From: Neptuniibacter pectenicola
GTDB taxonomy: Bacteria; Pseudomonadota; Gammaproteobacteria; Pseudomonadales; Balneatricaceae
NCBI RefSeq assembly: GCF_001597735.1
Contig: NZ_LUTS01000001.1
Coordinates: 372,001-436,000, forward strand
Reading direction: 5' to 3'
DNA length: 64,000 nucleotides
In this document: one piece after another, positions 1 to 9,968 of the stretch
Layout: each line of letters starts with the position of its first letter
Numbering within the stretch: position 1 is the stretch's first letter
Translations under genes and position numbers: made by a program
The notes under the pieces: model-generated
What the model was told of the DNA's origin: nothing
What the model saw: the letters and a program-made list of their open reading frames with translations, nothing else
Databases searched by the model: none

Positions 1-761
1 TTTTTCAGGACCTCCGTCGCGGGTTTGCCATTAAGACTAATGACCCGTCGACCGTCGGATTTTGTCACAACCGCACCTTTATTCGCAGGAATATAAGGAT
101 GCCCCATGGCGGTACCGATTTTTAAACCACTACTAAAGCTGGCCACAGCTGCTGCATCTTGGTAGACCCCGTTACAGATCTGATAACTTTTACTATCCCC
201 TAAGCCCGTGGCAGTTGAGCCACCAATAATTTGCGATACGGTGCCCGTTTCAAGAATAAGGCTACGTAAAAACGCTTCCTCTTGTGCCGATGTACCATCC
301 GGTAACACCATGTTGATGCAAGGCTTGATACGGGATACCTCGTTAGCCCCCTTACTGTCTAGCGCAATCGCCATAAGGGACATAACAGCAGGGTTTGATA
401 ATAAATTTGAGTAAGCGTTTCTAATGGCATCTCTGGCCGCTTGTTCTGGCTGTGCCGTTAAGTTTTCGCCGATCCCTAAGCCCACACTAAAATAGGAGCT
501 TTGCAGGGTAAGAATAACAACTGTATCGGTTTGAGGGCCGTCAACTAAACTCGAAAATTCACCCCACGCACTACCGCCTACGATCGGTGCCTTTTCTCCC
601 ACAACAGCCCTTATGTCAGCATAGGCTTGGTGAATATCTAATGAGAAGTTAACGAAGCAGATCACTAGATCCGGTTTTGGAGTTTTCTCCATTGCTTGAT
701 TAGCAGCGGTTGTCGCCTCAGTCGCGTGACCTAGCCCGACTCTTACAATAGCCATATCCAT
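1..761 (-). CDS. FIST-domain sensory protein (5' part, runs off left edge)
   Basis: The frame is open from ATG at 761 (or an in-frame ATG at 755) to the left edge with no stop, giving about 253 residues. The N-terminal part matches the FIST_N pattern: an early VGLGHATEA segment, then GGSAWGEF near residue 68, IGGSTATGLGDS near residue 176, and a late VTKSDGRRVISLNGKPA segment that leads into FIST_C. FIST domains are found in bacterial signalling proteins and are thought to bind small ligands such as amino acids. There is no signal peptide, so the protein should be cytoplasmic. The C-terminal domain and any attached output domain lie outside the window, so its signalling role cannot be read here. 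Only a weak GGCGAG Shine-Dalgarno is visible. Confidence 0.8.
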   Translation of the reverse strand, partial: MDMAIVRVGLGHATEATTAANQAMEKTPKPDLVICFVNFSLDIHQAYADIRAVVGEKAPIVGGSAWGEFSSLVDGPQTDTVVILTLQSSYFSVGLGIGENLTAQPEQAARDAIRNAYSNLLSNPAVMSLMAIALDSKGANEVSRIKPCINMVLPDGTSAQEEAFLRSLILETGTVSQIIGGSTATGLGDSKSYQICNGVYQDAAAVASFSSGLKIGTAMGHPYIPANKGAVVTKSDGRRVISLNGKPATEVLK

Positions 762-919
762 ATCTCGCCGTTATTATTTTTGTTACTTGATGCTAATCAA
801 GAGCGAGATCTAAGCCAATAGTTTAAGAGGGAAACAGTGCCAAAGGGGGATAAGATAGGAACTATATGTGTAAAACGGTTGTTCGAAGATAGCAAGATAA
901 GTACGACTAAAGATGTAAT

Positions 920-947
920 CTAAGCCAAATTCATCTATTTGGCTTAG
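920..947 (-). terminator. Hairpin at the end of the translation operon
   Basis: A perfect 11-bp inverted repeat (CTAAGCCAAAT / ATTTGGCTTAG) with a 6-base loop overlaps the stop codon of the merR-like gene. The following bases on the minus strand are only weakly T-rich, so this may be an imperfect intrinsic terminator or an RNA-stabilising hairpin. Confidence 0.5.
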
Positions 948-1300
948 GGCCGCTTAGTCGCAGCCAAAATAGCTTCTAACTCGGTAATGGTTTGTCTTAG
1001 CAGTTGTTTGTATTGGCTTTGGTCGTCTTCGTTATTCTCGCCAGACAGGTACTGTTTAGCCCCACTCAATGTATAGCCTTGATCATGCAGTAGGCTTTTA
1101 ATTTGGCGAATTAACAAAACATCCTGACGCTGGTAATAACGTCGATTGTTACGTTTTACAGGCGATATTTGGCTAAACTCTTTCTCCCAGTAACGCAGTA
1201 CATGCGCTTTGAGGTCACAAAGTTTAGCCACTTCACCAATAGTAAAATAACGCTTACCCGGGATAGGGTTAGGGTCGTTACTCTGCTCCATCTCCAGCAT
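944..1300 (-). CDS. MerR-family transcriptional regulator downstream of ihfA
   Basis: A small MerR-type DNA-binding protein of about 118 residues. The winged-helix segment [16 protein letters not shown] is followed by [15 protein letters not shown] and [16 protein letters not shown], typical of MerR N-terminal domains. The C-terminus has a short dimerisation helix and no visible metal-binding cysteines. The same gene follows ihfA in pseudomonads. I chose ATG 1300 because relatives begin with Met-Leu-Glu at this distance from the IPGKRYF motif. GTG 1312 and ATG 1291 are alternatives. All of these starts lie inside the 3' end of ihfA, so the genes are translationally coupled. The target genes are unknown. 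Confidence 0.85.
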   Translation of the reverse strand: MLEMEQSNDPNPIPGKRYFTIGEVAKLCDLKAHVLRYWEKEFSQISPVKRNNRRYYQRQDVLLIRQIKSLLHDQGYTLSGAKQYLSGENNEDDQSQYKQLLRQTITELEAILAATKRP

Positions 1301-1583
1301 AAGTTTCGACACGATCCTTCAATTTTTGACCAGGTCGGAAAGTCACTACGCGACGAGCCGCTATAGGTACTTCTTCCCCTGTTTTGGGATTGCGGCCCGG
1401 TCTTTGACGCTTATCGCGCAGATCAAAGTTACCAAAGCCGGACAATTTAACCTGCTCGTTATCAGCCAGACATGCACGGATTTCATCAAAAAACGATTCA
1501 ACCATCTCTTTGGCTTCACGTTTATTTAACCCAAGCTCTTCATTTAGGCGTTCCGCCATTTCAGCTTTTGTTAACGAACTCAT
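1278..1583 (-). CDS. ihfA: Integration host factor subunit alpha
   Basis: A 101-residue HU/IHF-family protein. It has the N-terminal [18 protein letters not shown] helix, the beta-arm segment [19 protein letters not shown] containing the Arg-Pro-Gly-Arg-Asn-Pro tip that inserts into the minor groove, and a C-terminal [14 protein letters not shown] is a heterodimer that bends DNA sharply in recombination, replication and sigma-54 transcription. Length and position directly after pheT match the alpha subunit rather than IhfB or HU. It sits 20 bases after the pheT stop and overlaps the merR-like gene downstream, so it should be read from the pheST transcript. Confidence 0.97.
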   Translation of the reverse strand: MSSLTKAEMAERLNEELGLNKREAKEMVESFFDEIRACLADNEQVKLSGFGNFDLRDKRQRPGRNPKTGEEVPIAARRVVTFRPGQKLKDRVETYAGDGAE

Positions 1584-1603
1584 GATAAATCACCTTTCGC
1601 TGC

Positions 1604-4000
1604 TTACTCTCGCAATGTGGCACTCAACTTAGAAGCCAGTGCTGAAACAACCGCGTCAATTGCGCTGTTTATTTCTTCGTCATTAAGAGTGCGCGAAGGA
1701 TGCTGCCACGTCAAGCCCACAGCAAGACTTTTTCGTCCTGTTTCAATACCTTGGCCCTGATAAACATCGAAAAGCGTGACTTCTTTAATAAATTCACCCG
1801 CTTGTTTCTCAGTAATCTGACGAATTGATTCAAATGCTACAGACTCATCAACAATTAAGGCTAAGTCACGACGGGACTCTGGAAACTTAGAAATTTCCTC
1901 GTAACGGGGTAGTTTGCCTTGGCATAGGGCCGCTTGATTAATCTCAAACAAATAAACCGTGCTATTTAGGCCGAGGTCTTTAATAAGATTCGGATGCAAA
2001 GCACCTACAAAACCAACCGCTTCGCCATTACGTTCGATTCGAGCCGTCTGCCCAGGGTGCAAAGCCACATGACGATCAGCAACAAAGCTGAACTCATCTG
2101 CCGCACCACCAAGAGACAATAAGCTCTCTAAATCGCCTTTAATATCAAAGAAATCAACCGCGTCTTTGCCAGCATTCCAACCTTCAGGATCACGTGGACC
2201 TGTGATCACACCGGCCACTACATTCTCTTGAATAATCTCATCGCCATCTGTAGGTAAAAAGCGTTGGCCGCTTTCAAACATACGCACGCGACTTTGCTGG
2301 CGGTTTTGATTGTGCTGAACCGCTTTAACAAGACCCGGCCAGATGCTGGTACGCATAACCGCCATCTCAGCAGAGATTGGGTTCGCTAACGCGATCGCAT
2401 CATACCTGTCATCAAATTTCTTCTGCAAACCCGCTTCAATAAAGCTGTAGGTAATGGCTTCTTGGTAGCCTAAGGCAGTCAATGCGCGACGTACGTTATG
2501 CAACGTTACCAAGGTTTCATCCTGTGGTTTGATCGGCATCGATGCCATCGGCGTGCGTACAGGTAAGTTGTTATAACCATACACACGGGCTAGCTCTTCG
2601 ATAAGGTCCACTTCAATGGCAATATCGAAACGATAAGAGGGTACAGATACGTTCCACTCGCCTTCTGTCGATGTTTTTTCAACACCTAAACCAAGACGCG
2701 TTAAGATCTCTTCGATCTCAGCAGGCGGCATAGCAAATGCCAGCATACTATTTACTTTGCTTTGGCGTAGAACAACATGACGCTCCGAAGGTAGCGCATC
2801 CTGATCAACCGTTTCGACAACAGGCCCCGCTTCACCACCGACAATCTCGAGTAGTAATGCGGTCGCACGGTTAATCGCTTTGGTTTGTAACTGCCAATCA
2901 ACACCACGCTCAAAACGGTGAGAGGAGTCCGTATGTAAACCATAAGAACGTGCACGTCCCGCGATGGATATCGGGTTAAAAAAGGCACTTTCTAAGAAAA
3001 TATTCTGCGTGTCTGTGCTTACACTGGTCGGCTCGCCCCCCATAATGCCGGCCATAGCAACAGGCCCTTGAGCATCAGAGATCGTTAACGTATCCGCGTT
3101 AAGCTCAACCTCTTGTCCATCCAGCAACACAAGCTTTTCACCCTGCTCTGCACGACGAACAACAATACCGCCCTTCAACTTATCTAAGTCAAACGCATGC
3201 ATCGGTTGACCTAGTTCCAACAAGATGAAGTTAGTGACATCAACCACAGGATCAATGCTACGCACACCGGAACGTTCAAGCTTTTGCTTCATCCACAATG
3301 GCGTTTCGGCCTGTGGGTTAATATTACGGATAACTCGGCCAACATAACGTGGGCAATCAGCGCTGTCTTTTAACTCAACCGTAAATTGATCATCGATGGT
3401 TGCAGCAACGTCAGGCGCGTCGATAAAGGTAACTGGCGCTTTATTAAGCACACCCACTTCACGCGCAAGACCGGTAATACTTAAGCAATCACCTCGGTTA
3501 GGCGTCAGGTCAACATCGATAATGGCATCATCAAGGTTTAAGTACTCACGAATACAGGTACCAACCGGCGCATCCGCAGGTAACTCCATAATGCCGTCAT
3601 GGCCATCAGAAATACCCAGCTCATCTTCCGCACATAACATACCGAACGATTCAACTTGACGAAGCTTCGCTTTTTTAATTTTAAACGTTTTACCGTCAGG
3701 GGTCGGCAGTACAGCGCCCACCGTAGCGAAGGCTGTTTTTAAGCCTGCACGCGCGTTAGGCGCACCGCACACGACTTGAAACTCTTCACTGCCACTTGAG
3801 ACAGTACATACCTGTAGCTTGTCAGCATTAGGATGCTGCTCAGCCGTTAGAATCTCACCGACAACAACACCGCTAAACTCTTTAGCTGCGGCGTCTACTT
3901 CATCTACTTCCAGACCTGCCATTGTGACCTGATCAACAAGCCCTTGCGTATCGATTGCAGGGTTTACCAGTTCACGTAACCACTTTTCACTGAATTTCAT
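1604..4000 (-). CDS. pheT: Phenylalanine-tRNA ligase beta subunit
   Basis: The 798-residue beta subunit of the alpha2-beta2 phenylalanyl-tRNA synthetase. The N-terminal EMAP/tRNA-binding domain carries HPNADKLQVC near residue 57. The B3/B4 editing domain is in the middle, B5 follows around residue 400-480, and the C-terminus from about residue 700 is an anticodon-binding FDX-ACB domain (FPESRRDLALIVDE). The length is normal for gammaproteobacteria. It lies 48 bases downstream of pheS on the same strand and leads into ihfA. No frameshift or missing domain is seen. Confidence 0.98.
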   Translation of the reverse strand: MKFSEKWLRELVNPAIDTQGLVDQVTMAGLEVDEVDAAAKEFSGVVVGEILTAEQHPNADKLQVCTVSSGSEEFQVVCGAPNARAGLKTAFATVGAVLPTPDGKTFKIKKAKLRQVESFGMLCAEDELGISDGHDGIMELPADAPVGTCIREYLNLDDAIIDVDLTPNRGDCLSITGLAREVGVLNKAPVTFIDAPDVAATIDDQFTVELKDSADCPRYVGRVIRNINPQAETPLWMKQKLERSGVRSIDPVVDVTNFILLELGQPMHAFDLDKLKGGIVVRRAEQGEKLVLLDGQEVELNADTLTISDAQGPVAMAGIMGGEPTSVSTDTQNIFLESAFFNPISIAGRARSYGLHTDSSHRFERGVDWQLQTKAINRATALLLEIVGGEAGPVVETVDQDALPSERHVVLRQSKVNSMLAFAMPPAEIEEILTRLGLGVEKTSTEGEWNVSVPSYRFDIAIEVDLIEELARVYGYNNLPVRTPMASMPIKPQDETLVTLHNVRRALTALGYQEAITYSFIEAGLQKKFDDRYDAIALANPISAEMAVMRTSIWPGLVKAVQHNQNRQQSRVRMFESGQRFLPTDGDEIIQENVVAGVITGPRDPEGWNAGKDAVDFFDIKGDLESLLSLGGAADEFSFVADRHVALHPGQTARIERNGEAVGFVGALHPNLIKDLGLNSTVYLFEINQAALCQGKLPRYEEISKFPESRRDLALIVDESVAFESIRQITEKQAGEFIKEVTLFDVYQGQGIETGRKSLAVGLTWQHPSRTLNDEEINSAIDAVVSALASKLSATLRE

Positions 4001-4048
4001 TTTGCTTTCCCGAAAATCCTGTTAATAACCGCTAAACGTTTGCTTTGA

Positions 4049-5071
<1,023 letters not shown>

Positions 5072-5152
5072 TTATCTATATGAGAAAAGTAGGTCCCTAC
5101 ATAAAATCAGTTTCTTTGCGCAAATTTCATCAATAAATCTGTGCAAAAAAAC

Positions 5153-5191
5153 CGAAAAAATAGGGGAAGAGCTTGCACCCTTCCCCTATTT
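5153..5191 (-). terminator. Intrinsic terminator between rplT and pheS
   Basis: On the minus strand a 12-bp stem (AAATAGGGGAAG / CTTCCCCTATTT) encloses a 10-base loop and runs into a T6 tract and then further T-rich sequence. It lies about 35 bases after the rplT stop and should end most thrS-infC-rpmI-rplT transcripts. Confidence 0.85.
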
Positions 5192-5225
5192 CAATCGAGT
5201 CGTTCACACGACACTGGGTGCTTAC

Positions 5226-5582
5226 TTACGCTAGAGAAGCTTTCGCTTTCTCAACGATCGCAGCAAATGCGCCAGCTTCGTGAACAGCTAGATCAGCTAG
5301 AACCTTACGGTCGATTTCAATGTTAGCCTTTTTAAGACCAGCAATGAAACGGCTGTAAGACAAACCATTGATACGTGCACCAGCGTTGATACGTGCAATC
5401 CACAATGCGCGGAATTGACGTTTTCTCTGGCGACGGTCACGGTATGCATACTGACCAGCTTTAATAACAGCCTGTTTAGCAACGCGGAATACACGGCTAC
5501 GAGCACCGTAATAACCTTTTGCTTTTTTCAGGATTTTTTTGTGACGACGACGGGCAACAACACCACGTTTAACGCGAGCCAT
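5226..5582 (-). CDS. rplT: 50S ribosomal protein L20
   Basis: A 118-residue, very basic ribosomal protein. It starts [18 protein letters not shown] and continues with the [18 protein letters not shown] segment typical of L20. L20 binds 23S rRNA early in 50S assembly, and in Escherichia coli it also represses its own operon. The gene follows rpmI by 42 bases and is followed by a strong terminator. Length and sequence are normal. Confidence 0.98.
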   Translation of the reverse strand: MARVKRGVVARRRHKKILKKAKGYYGARSRVFRVAKQAVIKAGQYAYRDRRQRKRQFRALWIARINAGARINGLSYSRFIAGLKKANIEIDRKVLADLAVHEAGAFAAIVEKAKASLA

Positions 5583-5624
5583 AACTTTCCTTCCTTTCTA
5601 AATTCTATTAACTAAAAAAATCGT

Positions 5625-5819
5625 TTAAATATAAGGCAACATACGACGAACTAGAGCCTTATCAGCAGCATGAATCTGCATCATCGGGCGTAGCTGACGC
5701 TTACGCTTAGTCGATTTTTTAGTCAGAATATGACTAGTGAAGGATTGCTTGTGCTTGAAGCCGTTAGCGGTTTTCTTAAAACGCTTAGCCGCACCACTAT
5801 TAGATTTCATTTTAGGCAT
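5625..5819 (-). CDS. rpmI: 50S ribosomal protein L35
   Basis: A 64-residue basic protein ([20 protein letters not shown]...) of the exact usual L35 length. An upstream in-frame codon at 5834 would add five residues, but the MPKMK start at 5819 is conserved in the family. It lies between infC and rplT, as in almost all bacteria. L35 is a component of the 50S subunit. Confidence 0.97.
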   Translation of the reverse strand: MPKMKSNSGAAKRFKKTANGFKHKQSFTSHILTKKSTKRKRQLRPMMQIHAADKALVRRMLPYI

Positions 5820-5872
5820 TACTAAAATCTCCACGCATTCGTTAATTTTTTTTCACTCAGAACAAACGACAA

Positions 5873-5910
5873 AACCCGCAGCTAACTTTTTAACGAGTTA
5901 GTCACGGGTT
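5873..5910 (-). promoter_or_regulatory. Hairpin between infC and rpmI
   Basis: On the minus strand AACCCGTGACTAAC pairs with GTTAGCTGCGGGTT across a roughly 10-base A-rich loop, with one internal mismatch, and is followed by only four T residues. It could be a leaky terminator that lowers rpmI-rplT expression, or part of an L20-binding leader as known from Escherichia coli. The sequence shows the hairpin only; its role is inferred. Confidence 0.45.
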
Positions 5911-5925
5911 AAGGTAAGTAACGAG

Positions 5926-6471
5926 TTACTTTTTCTTCTTCGGAGCTAAGACCATGACCAATTGACGGCCTTCCATCTTAGGACGCTGTTCAACTACGGT
6001 TGTCTCTTCCAAATCTTTTTCGATTCGTTGGAGCAACTGCATGCCCAGTTCCTGATGAGCCATCTCACGGCCACGATAACGTAGTGTTATCTTGGCTTTA
6101 TCTCCTGCTTCAAGGAAACGTATCAGGTTGCGTAGTTTTACCTGATAATCACCCTCTTCCGTATTTGGACGGAATTTTACTTCTTTAATCTGAACCTGGT
6201 GCTGTTTCTTCTTGGCTTCATTTTTTTGCTTTTTCAGCTCATATAAATGTTTGCCATAATCCATCACCTTACAGACGATAGGATCCGCTTCAGAAATCTT
6301 CACCAGATCAAGACCCGCTTCTTGAGATGCCTCAATAGCGTCTTTAATCGGTACGACGCCTATCTGCGTTCCGTCTGGACCAATCAACCTGCATTCTTTA
6401 GTTACTTTAAGCAGGTTCTCATTGATCATGGGCTCCTCTCTGCGAGCGCCCCTTTTATTATCACGCCTGAT
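5926..6471 (-). CDS. infC: Translation initiation factor IF-3, probable AUC start
   Basis: IF-3 binds the 30S subunit and checks start-codon pairing. From the first ATG (6429) the protein would be only 167 residues, starting MINENLL, and would lack the family's basic N-terminal leader. In frame upstream, ATC at 6471 lies 8 bases after a perfect AGGAG Shine-Dalgarno and adds 14 residues ([14 protein letters not shown]), giving 181 residues, the usual length. Known infC genes start with rare AUU, AUC or AUA codons, which IF-3 itself discriminates against, giving autoregulation. The C-terminal [20 protein letters not shown] segment and terminal PKKKK are characteristic. It starts 31 bases after the thrS stop. 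Confidence 0.93.
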   Translation of the reverse strand: MRRDNKRGARREEPMINENLLKVTKECRLIGPDGTQIGVVPIKDAIEASQEAGLDLVKISEADPIVCKVMDYGKHLYELKKQKNEAKKKQHQVQIKEVKFRPNTEEGDYQVKLRNLIRFLEAGDKAKITLRYRGREMAHQELGMQLLQRIEKDLEETTVVEQRPKMEGRQLVMVLAPKKKK

Positions 6472-6479
6472 AGCTGTAT

Positions 6480-6484
6480 CTCCT
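6480..6484 (-). promoter_or_regulatory. Shine-Dalgarno deciding the infC start
   Basis: AGGAG on the minus strand, with 8 bases to the ATC at 6471. No comparable site is spaced correctly for the ATG at 6429, which is preceded by GAGGAGCCC with only 3 bases of spacing. This favours the non-AUG start. Confidence 0.75.
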
Positions 6485-6502
6485 GACCATTATTTAGTCT
6501 AA

Positions 6503-8419
6503 TTATTCCTGACGACCTTTCTTGGCGACATCGCTACCAAGAAGGTTTATAAATTCATCTTGAGACATGGAACCAAGGTCTACACCTGTTCTCGTACGTA
6601 CCGCAACGGTACCTGCCTCAACTTCTTTATCGCCTATTACAAGAAGGTAAGGAACCTTCTGTAAAGTACGCTCGCGAATTTTAAAGCCGATCTTCTCATT
6701 TCTCAAGTCCGACTCGGCCCTGAATCCGTTATTTTCAAGATTTTGGACAACTTTTTCACAATATTCTGCTTGTTTGTCCGTAATATTCATCACAACTGCC
6801 TGTACAGGCGATAACCATGTCGGTAATGCACCGGCAAAGTTCTCGATCAGAATACCAATAAATCTTTCAAAAGAGCCCAAAATTGCTCGATGGAGCATGA
6901 CTGGAGTCTCACGTTCGCCCTGCTCATTTACAAATTGAGCACCTAAACGACCGGGCATTGAGAAATCTACTTGAATAGTACCACACTGCCAAACACGACC
7001 AAGACAATCTTTCAAAGAAAATTCAATTTTAGGGCCATAAAAGGCGCCTTCGCCTGGAAGTTCACCCCATTCAAGGCCAGCAGCATCTAATGCATCTGCC
7101 AAAGCCTTCTCGGCTTTATCCCAAACTTCATCTGAACCTACACGCTGTTCTGGGCGTGTAGACAGTTTGTAAATCACTTCGGTAAAACCAAAATCATCAT
7201 ATACTTCATCAAGAAATTCGATAAAGCGTGCAACTTCTTCTTGAATCGAGTCTTCAGCACAAAAAATATGCGCATCATCTTGCACAAAGCCGCGCACACG
7301 CATAATACCGTGTAAGGCACCTGATGGCTCATTACGGTGACAACAGCCAAACTCAGCCAAACGTAAAGGCAGATCTCGGTACGAGCGCAACCCTTGGTTA
7401 AACACTTGAACATGACAAGGGCAGTTCATTGGCTTAATTGCAAAATCGTGGTTTTCAGAGTGTGTTGTAAACATCTCTTCTGAGAACTTATCCCAGTGAC
7501 CTGATTTCTCCCACAAGGAGCGTTCAACCACTTGTGGTGTTTTAATCTCGTTATAACCATGCTGGCGCTGCTTAGTACGCATGTACTGTTCGATCTGCTG
7601 ATAAAGCGTCCAACCATTTGGATGCCAAAACACCATGCCCGGTGCTTCTTCTTGCAGATGGAACATATTAAGCTGTTTACCCAGCTTACGGTGATCACGT
7701 TTTTCAGCTTCTTCTAAGCGGTGCAAGTACGCTTTAAGTGCTTTCTTATCACCCCACGCAGTACCGTAAATGCGCTGTAGCATTTCATTATTGGAGTCGC
7801 CACGCCAGTATGCACCGGCAACCTTCATCAATTTGAATGCTTTAATATGACCCGTAGATGGCACGTGTGGGCCACGACAAAGATCAATAAAATCACCTTG
7901 AGAGTAGAATGAAAGATCTTCAGCATCCGGAACAGCCTGTAGCAGCTCTACTTTGTACTTCTCACCCATCTCATCAAACATTTTAGTCGCTTCATCACGA
8001 CTCATAATTGAACGGGTAACCGGTAGATTCTGCTTTGTTAGCTCAGCCATTTTCTTTTCGATCTTTTCTAGATCTTCTGGCGTAAACGGGCGTTCGTAAG
8101 CAAAGTCGTAATAGAAACCATCTTCAATAACAGGCCCGATGGTTACCTGAACACCTGGAAAAAGTGCTTGAACTGCCATTGCCATCAGATGCGCGCAAGA
8201 GTGACGAATCACTTCTAAACCTTCCTCATCACGGGAGGTAATAATCGCGAGGTCTGCATCATCATCAATGGTAAAAGAAGTATCAACTGGCTGACCATTC
8301 ACTTTACCAGCAAGGGCAGCTTTCGCTAAACCTGCACCAATATCAGCAGCAACTTCGAAAACAGTAACCGGATTAGCAAACTCACGTTTGCTACCGTCAG
8401 GTAGGGTAATTACAGGCAT
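6503..8419 (-). CDS. thrS: Threonine-tRNA ligase
   Basis: A 638-residue class II synthetase that charges tRNA-Thr. Domains in order: N-terminal TGS (residues 1-60), the editing domain with [11 protein letters not shown] near residue 74 and DLCRGPHV near residue 181, the catalytic core with [12 protein letters not shown] near residue 375, and a C-terminal anticodon-binding domain. The length matches the 640-residue norm. The ATG at 8419 is the first gene of the thrS-infC-rpmI-rplT operon. The 242 bases upstream contain no gene and probably hold the promoter and leader. Confidence 0.98.
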   Translation of the reverse strand: MPVITLPDGSKREFANPVTVFEVAADIGAGLAKAALAGKVNGQPVDTSFTIDDDADLAIITSRDEEGLEVIRHSCAHLMAMAVQALFPGVQVTIGPVIEDGFYYDFAYERPFTPEDLEKIEKKMAELTKQNLPVTRSIMSRDEATKMFDEMGEKYKVELLQAVPDAEDLSFYSQGDFIDLCRGPHVPSTGHIKAFKLMKVAGAYWRGDSNNEMLQRIYGTAWGDKKALKAYLHRLEEAEKRDHRKLGKQLNMFHLQEEAPGMVFWHPNGWTLYQQIEQYMRTKQRQHGYNEIKTPQVVERSLWEKSGHWDKFSEEMFTTHSENHDFAIKPMNCPCHVQVFNQGLRSYRDLPLRLAEFGCCHRNEPSGALHGIMRVRGFVQDDAHIFCAEDSIQEEVARFIEFLDEVYDDFGFTEVIYKLSTRPEQRVGSDEVWDKAEKALADALDAAGLEWGELPGEGAFYGPKIEFSLKDCLGRVWQCGTIQVDFSMPGRLGAQFVNEQGERETPVMLHRAILGSFERFIGILIENFAGALPTWLSPVQAVVMNITDKQAEYCEKVVQNLENNGFRAESDLRNEKIGFKIRERTLQKVPYLLVIGDKEVEAGTVAVRTRTGVDLGSMSQDEFINLLGSDVAKKGRQE

Positions 8420-8661
8420 GTTATTTCCTTAGTTTCAGTGGTGACCCATACGGAAGGCCACATAGAATAATGGTTAAACTCGCATATCATACAAACCAAG
8501 TACGCTGCGGCGCGCCATTATATTCTATTGCAGAGCAGGTAGCTATAACGCACTTAAGAAACACTCGACAAGGCATTGCATTTAAGTTTATTCACGAAAA
8601 ACCCAAACTTATTCGTATTATTTAACAACTTACCCTATATCTATGTCGCCTTAATTATTTC

Positions 8662-9132
8662 CTATGTACTGTATGAAAGTACCTTTCTTTGCTTCACTTC
8701 AGCAACACGTAACATAAATCCATCGATACTCGCCACACCGGCACCATAAACAATAAGCTGAACCAGTAAAATACCCCATATATAGTGAAGATATAGTGCT
8801 GCAGGTGCTATTTCGACCAAACTAATGACAGCCACATAGTTGACAATAAACAAGCCTAACGCCGTAAACCGTGTAAAAAAGCCTAATACCAACAGCACAG
8901 GTAAAACTAATTCACCAACCGTGCCTAAATAAGCGGCAAGTTCAAATGGTATCAACGGCACTTGGTACTCCTCTTCAAAGAGAAACAACGTTGTATCCCA
9001 ATCTTGTACCTTTGTAAGCCCAGCTAAAAAGAAAATCTTTGCTATATATAATCTTGCTAATAGAGCAACCCAGCTATGGGCGGTAACAATCTTATCTACC
9101 TTTGTAAGATAGCCTTGATAAAATTTACTCAT
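8662..9132 (-). CDS. DoxX-family membrane protein of the bufferin operon
   Basis: A membrane protein of about 156 residues with four hydrophobic segments. It contains ARLYIAKIFFLAGLTKV and a LGTVGELVLPVLLVLGFFTR segment typical of DoxX/SURF4-like proteins. I chose ATG 9132; a GTG at 9144 would add four residues. It is the last gene of the operon that encodes the bufferin precursor and MNIO enzyme, where a DoxX gene is a frequent partner. Its function there is not settled; membrane redox chemistry or transport has been proposed for the wider family. Confidence 0.85.
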   Translation of the reverse strand: MSKFYQGYLTKVDKIVTAHSWVALLARLYIAKIFFLAGLTKVQDWDTTLFLFEEEYQVPLIPFELAAYLGTVGELVLPVLLVLGFFTRFTALGLFIVNYVAVISLVEIAPAALYLHYIWGILLVQLIVYGAGVASIDGFMLRVAEVKQRKVLSYST

Positions 9133-9197
9133 GATAATAATCACTCTTAAAATCTTTTAAAAAATCAAATTCACAATGGAAACGGACGAGATCTGTT

Positions 9198-9968
9198 TCA
9201 ACGTAAGCCTTCTAACCACTGTTCTTCAATTGCAACACTTAACCAACCTGATAGATCAAAGGTTACATATTTTTCCAATAACTGGTCTAAACTCAAACCT
9301 GCCAACACGTCTATTAACCAAGCCTGTTCTTGTTCGGTTAATCGCTCTACGCAAGGCACAGCTTCGCGCTGATACATAACAATACGATGCAGTTCTATAG
9401 GTTCCTTTAAAAGCACGGCTAATTCATTAGTGTCAATTTGGCTTTCATCTAATTGATGCAACATCCAAATTTCATCCACTGGATAGTGAAAACTCAGAAC
9501 CTTCAACGTTTTGGATAGTTGAATAAATACACTCTTCAAATTCTGCTCGGATAAGCGAGCCAGTGCATTAACATTGAGTTCGGTCCCTACGCCTCGAGCG
9601 GTTTCATGTAAGCACCACTCAAATGATGCAATTTCTGCTAAATAAGGGTGCTGATCATACAATTCAGTTGTCATAATTAGTGATGAAAGCTGCTCACCCC
9701 AATCAGCCCAATCACCTGAAGCTGGAAGCTCTATATGCAGTAATTTCCGCGTTAAACCGCTTAATGCCTCACGCCCAATCATTTTATCAATTACGGGGTA
9801 TTTTAATGATAAGGCTCGAACTGCGGTCATCAATAAGTTGTTCTGGTAGATTTTTAAGCCTTTGCTCATCTGATCCTCTTCTTTATTTTCGAGCATTGAT
9901 TGTTCGGAAAAGATTAGGGCTATTAAAGCTTCTTGGCGGCGACATAAAATATCGAGTTCAGATTGCAT
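9198..9968 (-). CDS. BufC/DUF2063-type partner protein of the MNIO enzyme
   Basis: A 256-residue soluble protein. The N-terminal third (KIYQNNLLMTAVRALSLKYPVIDKMIG) matches the DUF2063 pattern in proteins that accompany MNIO (DUF692) enzymes, where the partner is thought to recruit the precursor peptide. Its ATG overlaps the MNIO gene stop by 11 bases, indicating translational coupling. The C-terminal part is divergent and acidic with no motif I can name. The assignment rests on the N-terminal pattern and on the neighbours. Confidence 0.8.
   Translation of the reverse strand: MQSELDILCRRQEALIALIFSEQSMLENKEEDQMSKGLKIYQNNLLMTAVRALSLKYPVIDKMIGREALSGLTRKLLHIELPASGDWADWGEQLSSLIMTTELYDQHPYLAEIASFEWCLHETARGVGTELNVNALARLSEQNLKSVFIQLSKTLKVLSFHYPVDEIWMLHQLDESQIDTNELAVLLKEPIELHRIVMYQREAVPCVERLTEQEQAWLIDVLAGLSLDQLLEKYVTFDLSGWLSVAIEEQWLEGLR

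Noticed and set aside
762-943. Possible tRNA gene after the merR-like gene, as in some pseudomonads
   Set aside because: No cloverleaf or T-loop GTTCGA-type sequence is present in this gap.
2752-2988. Open frame of 78 codons inside pheT
   Set aside because: Same-strand shadow of a certain gene, without ribosome site or recognisable protein.
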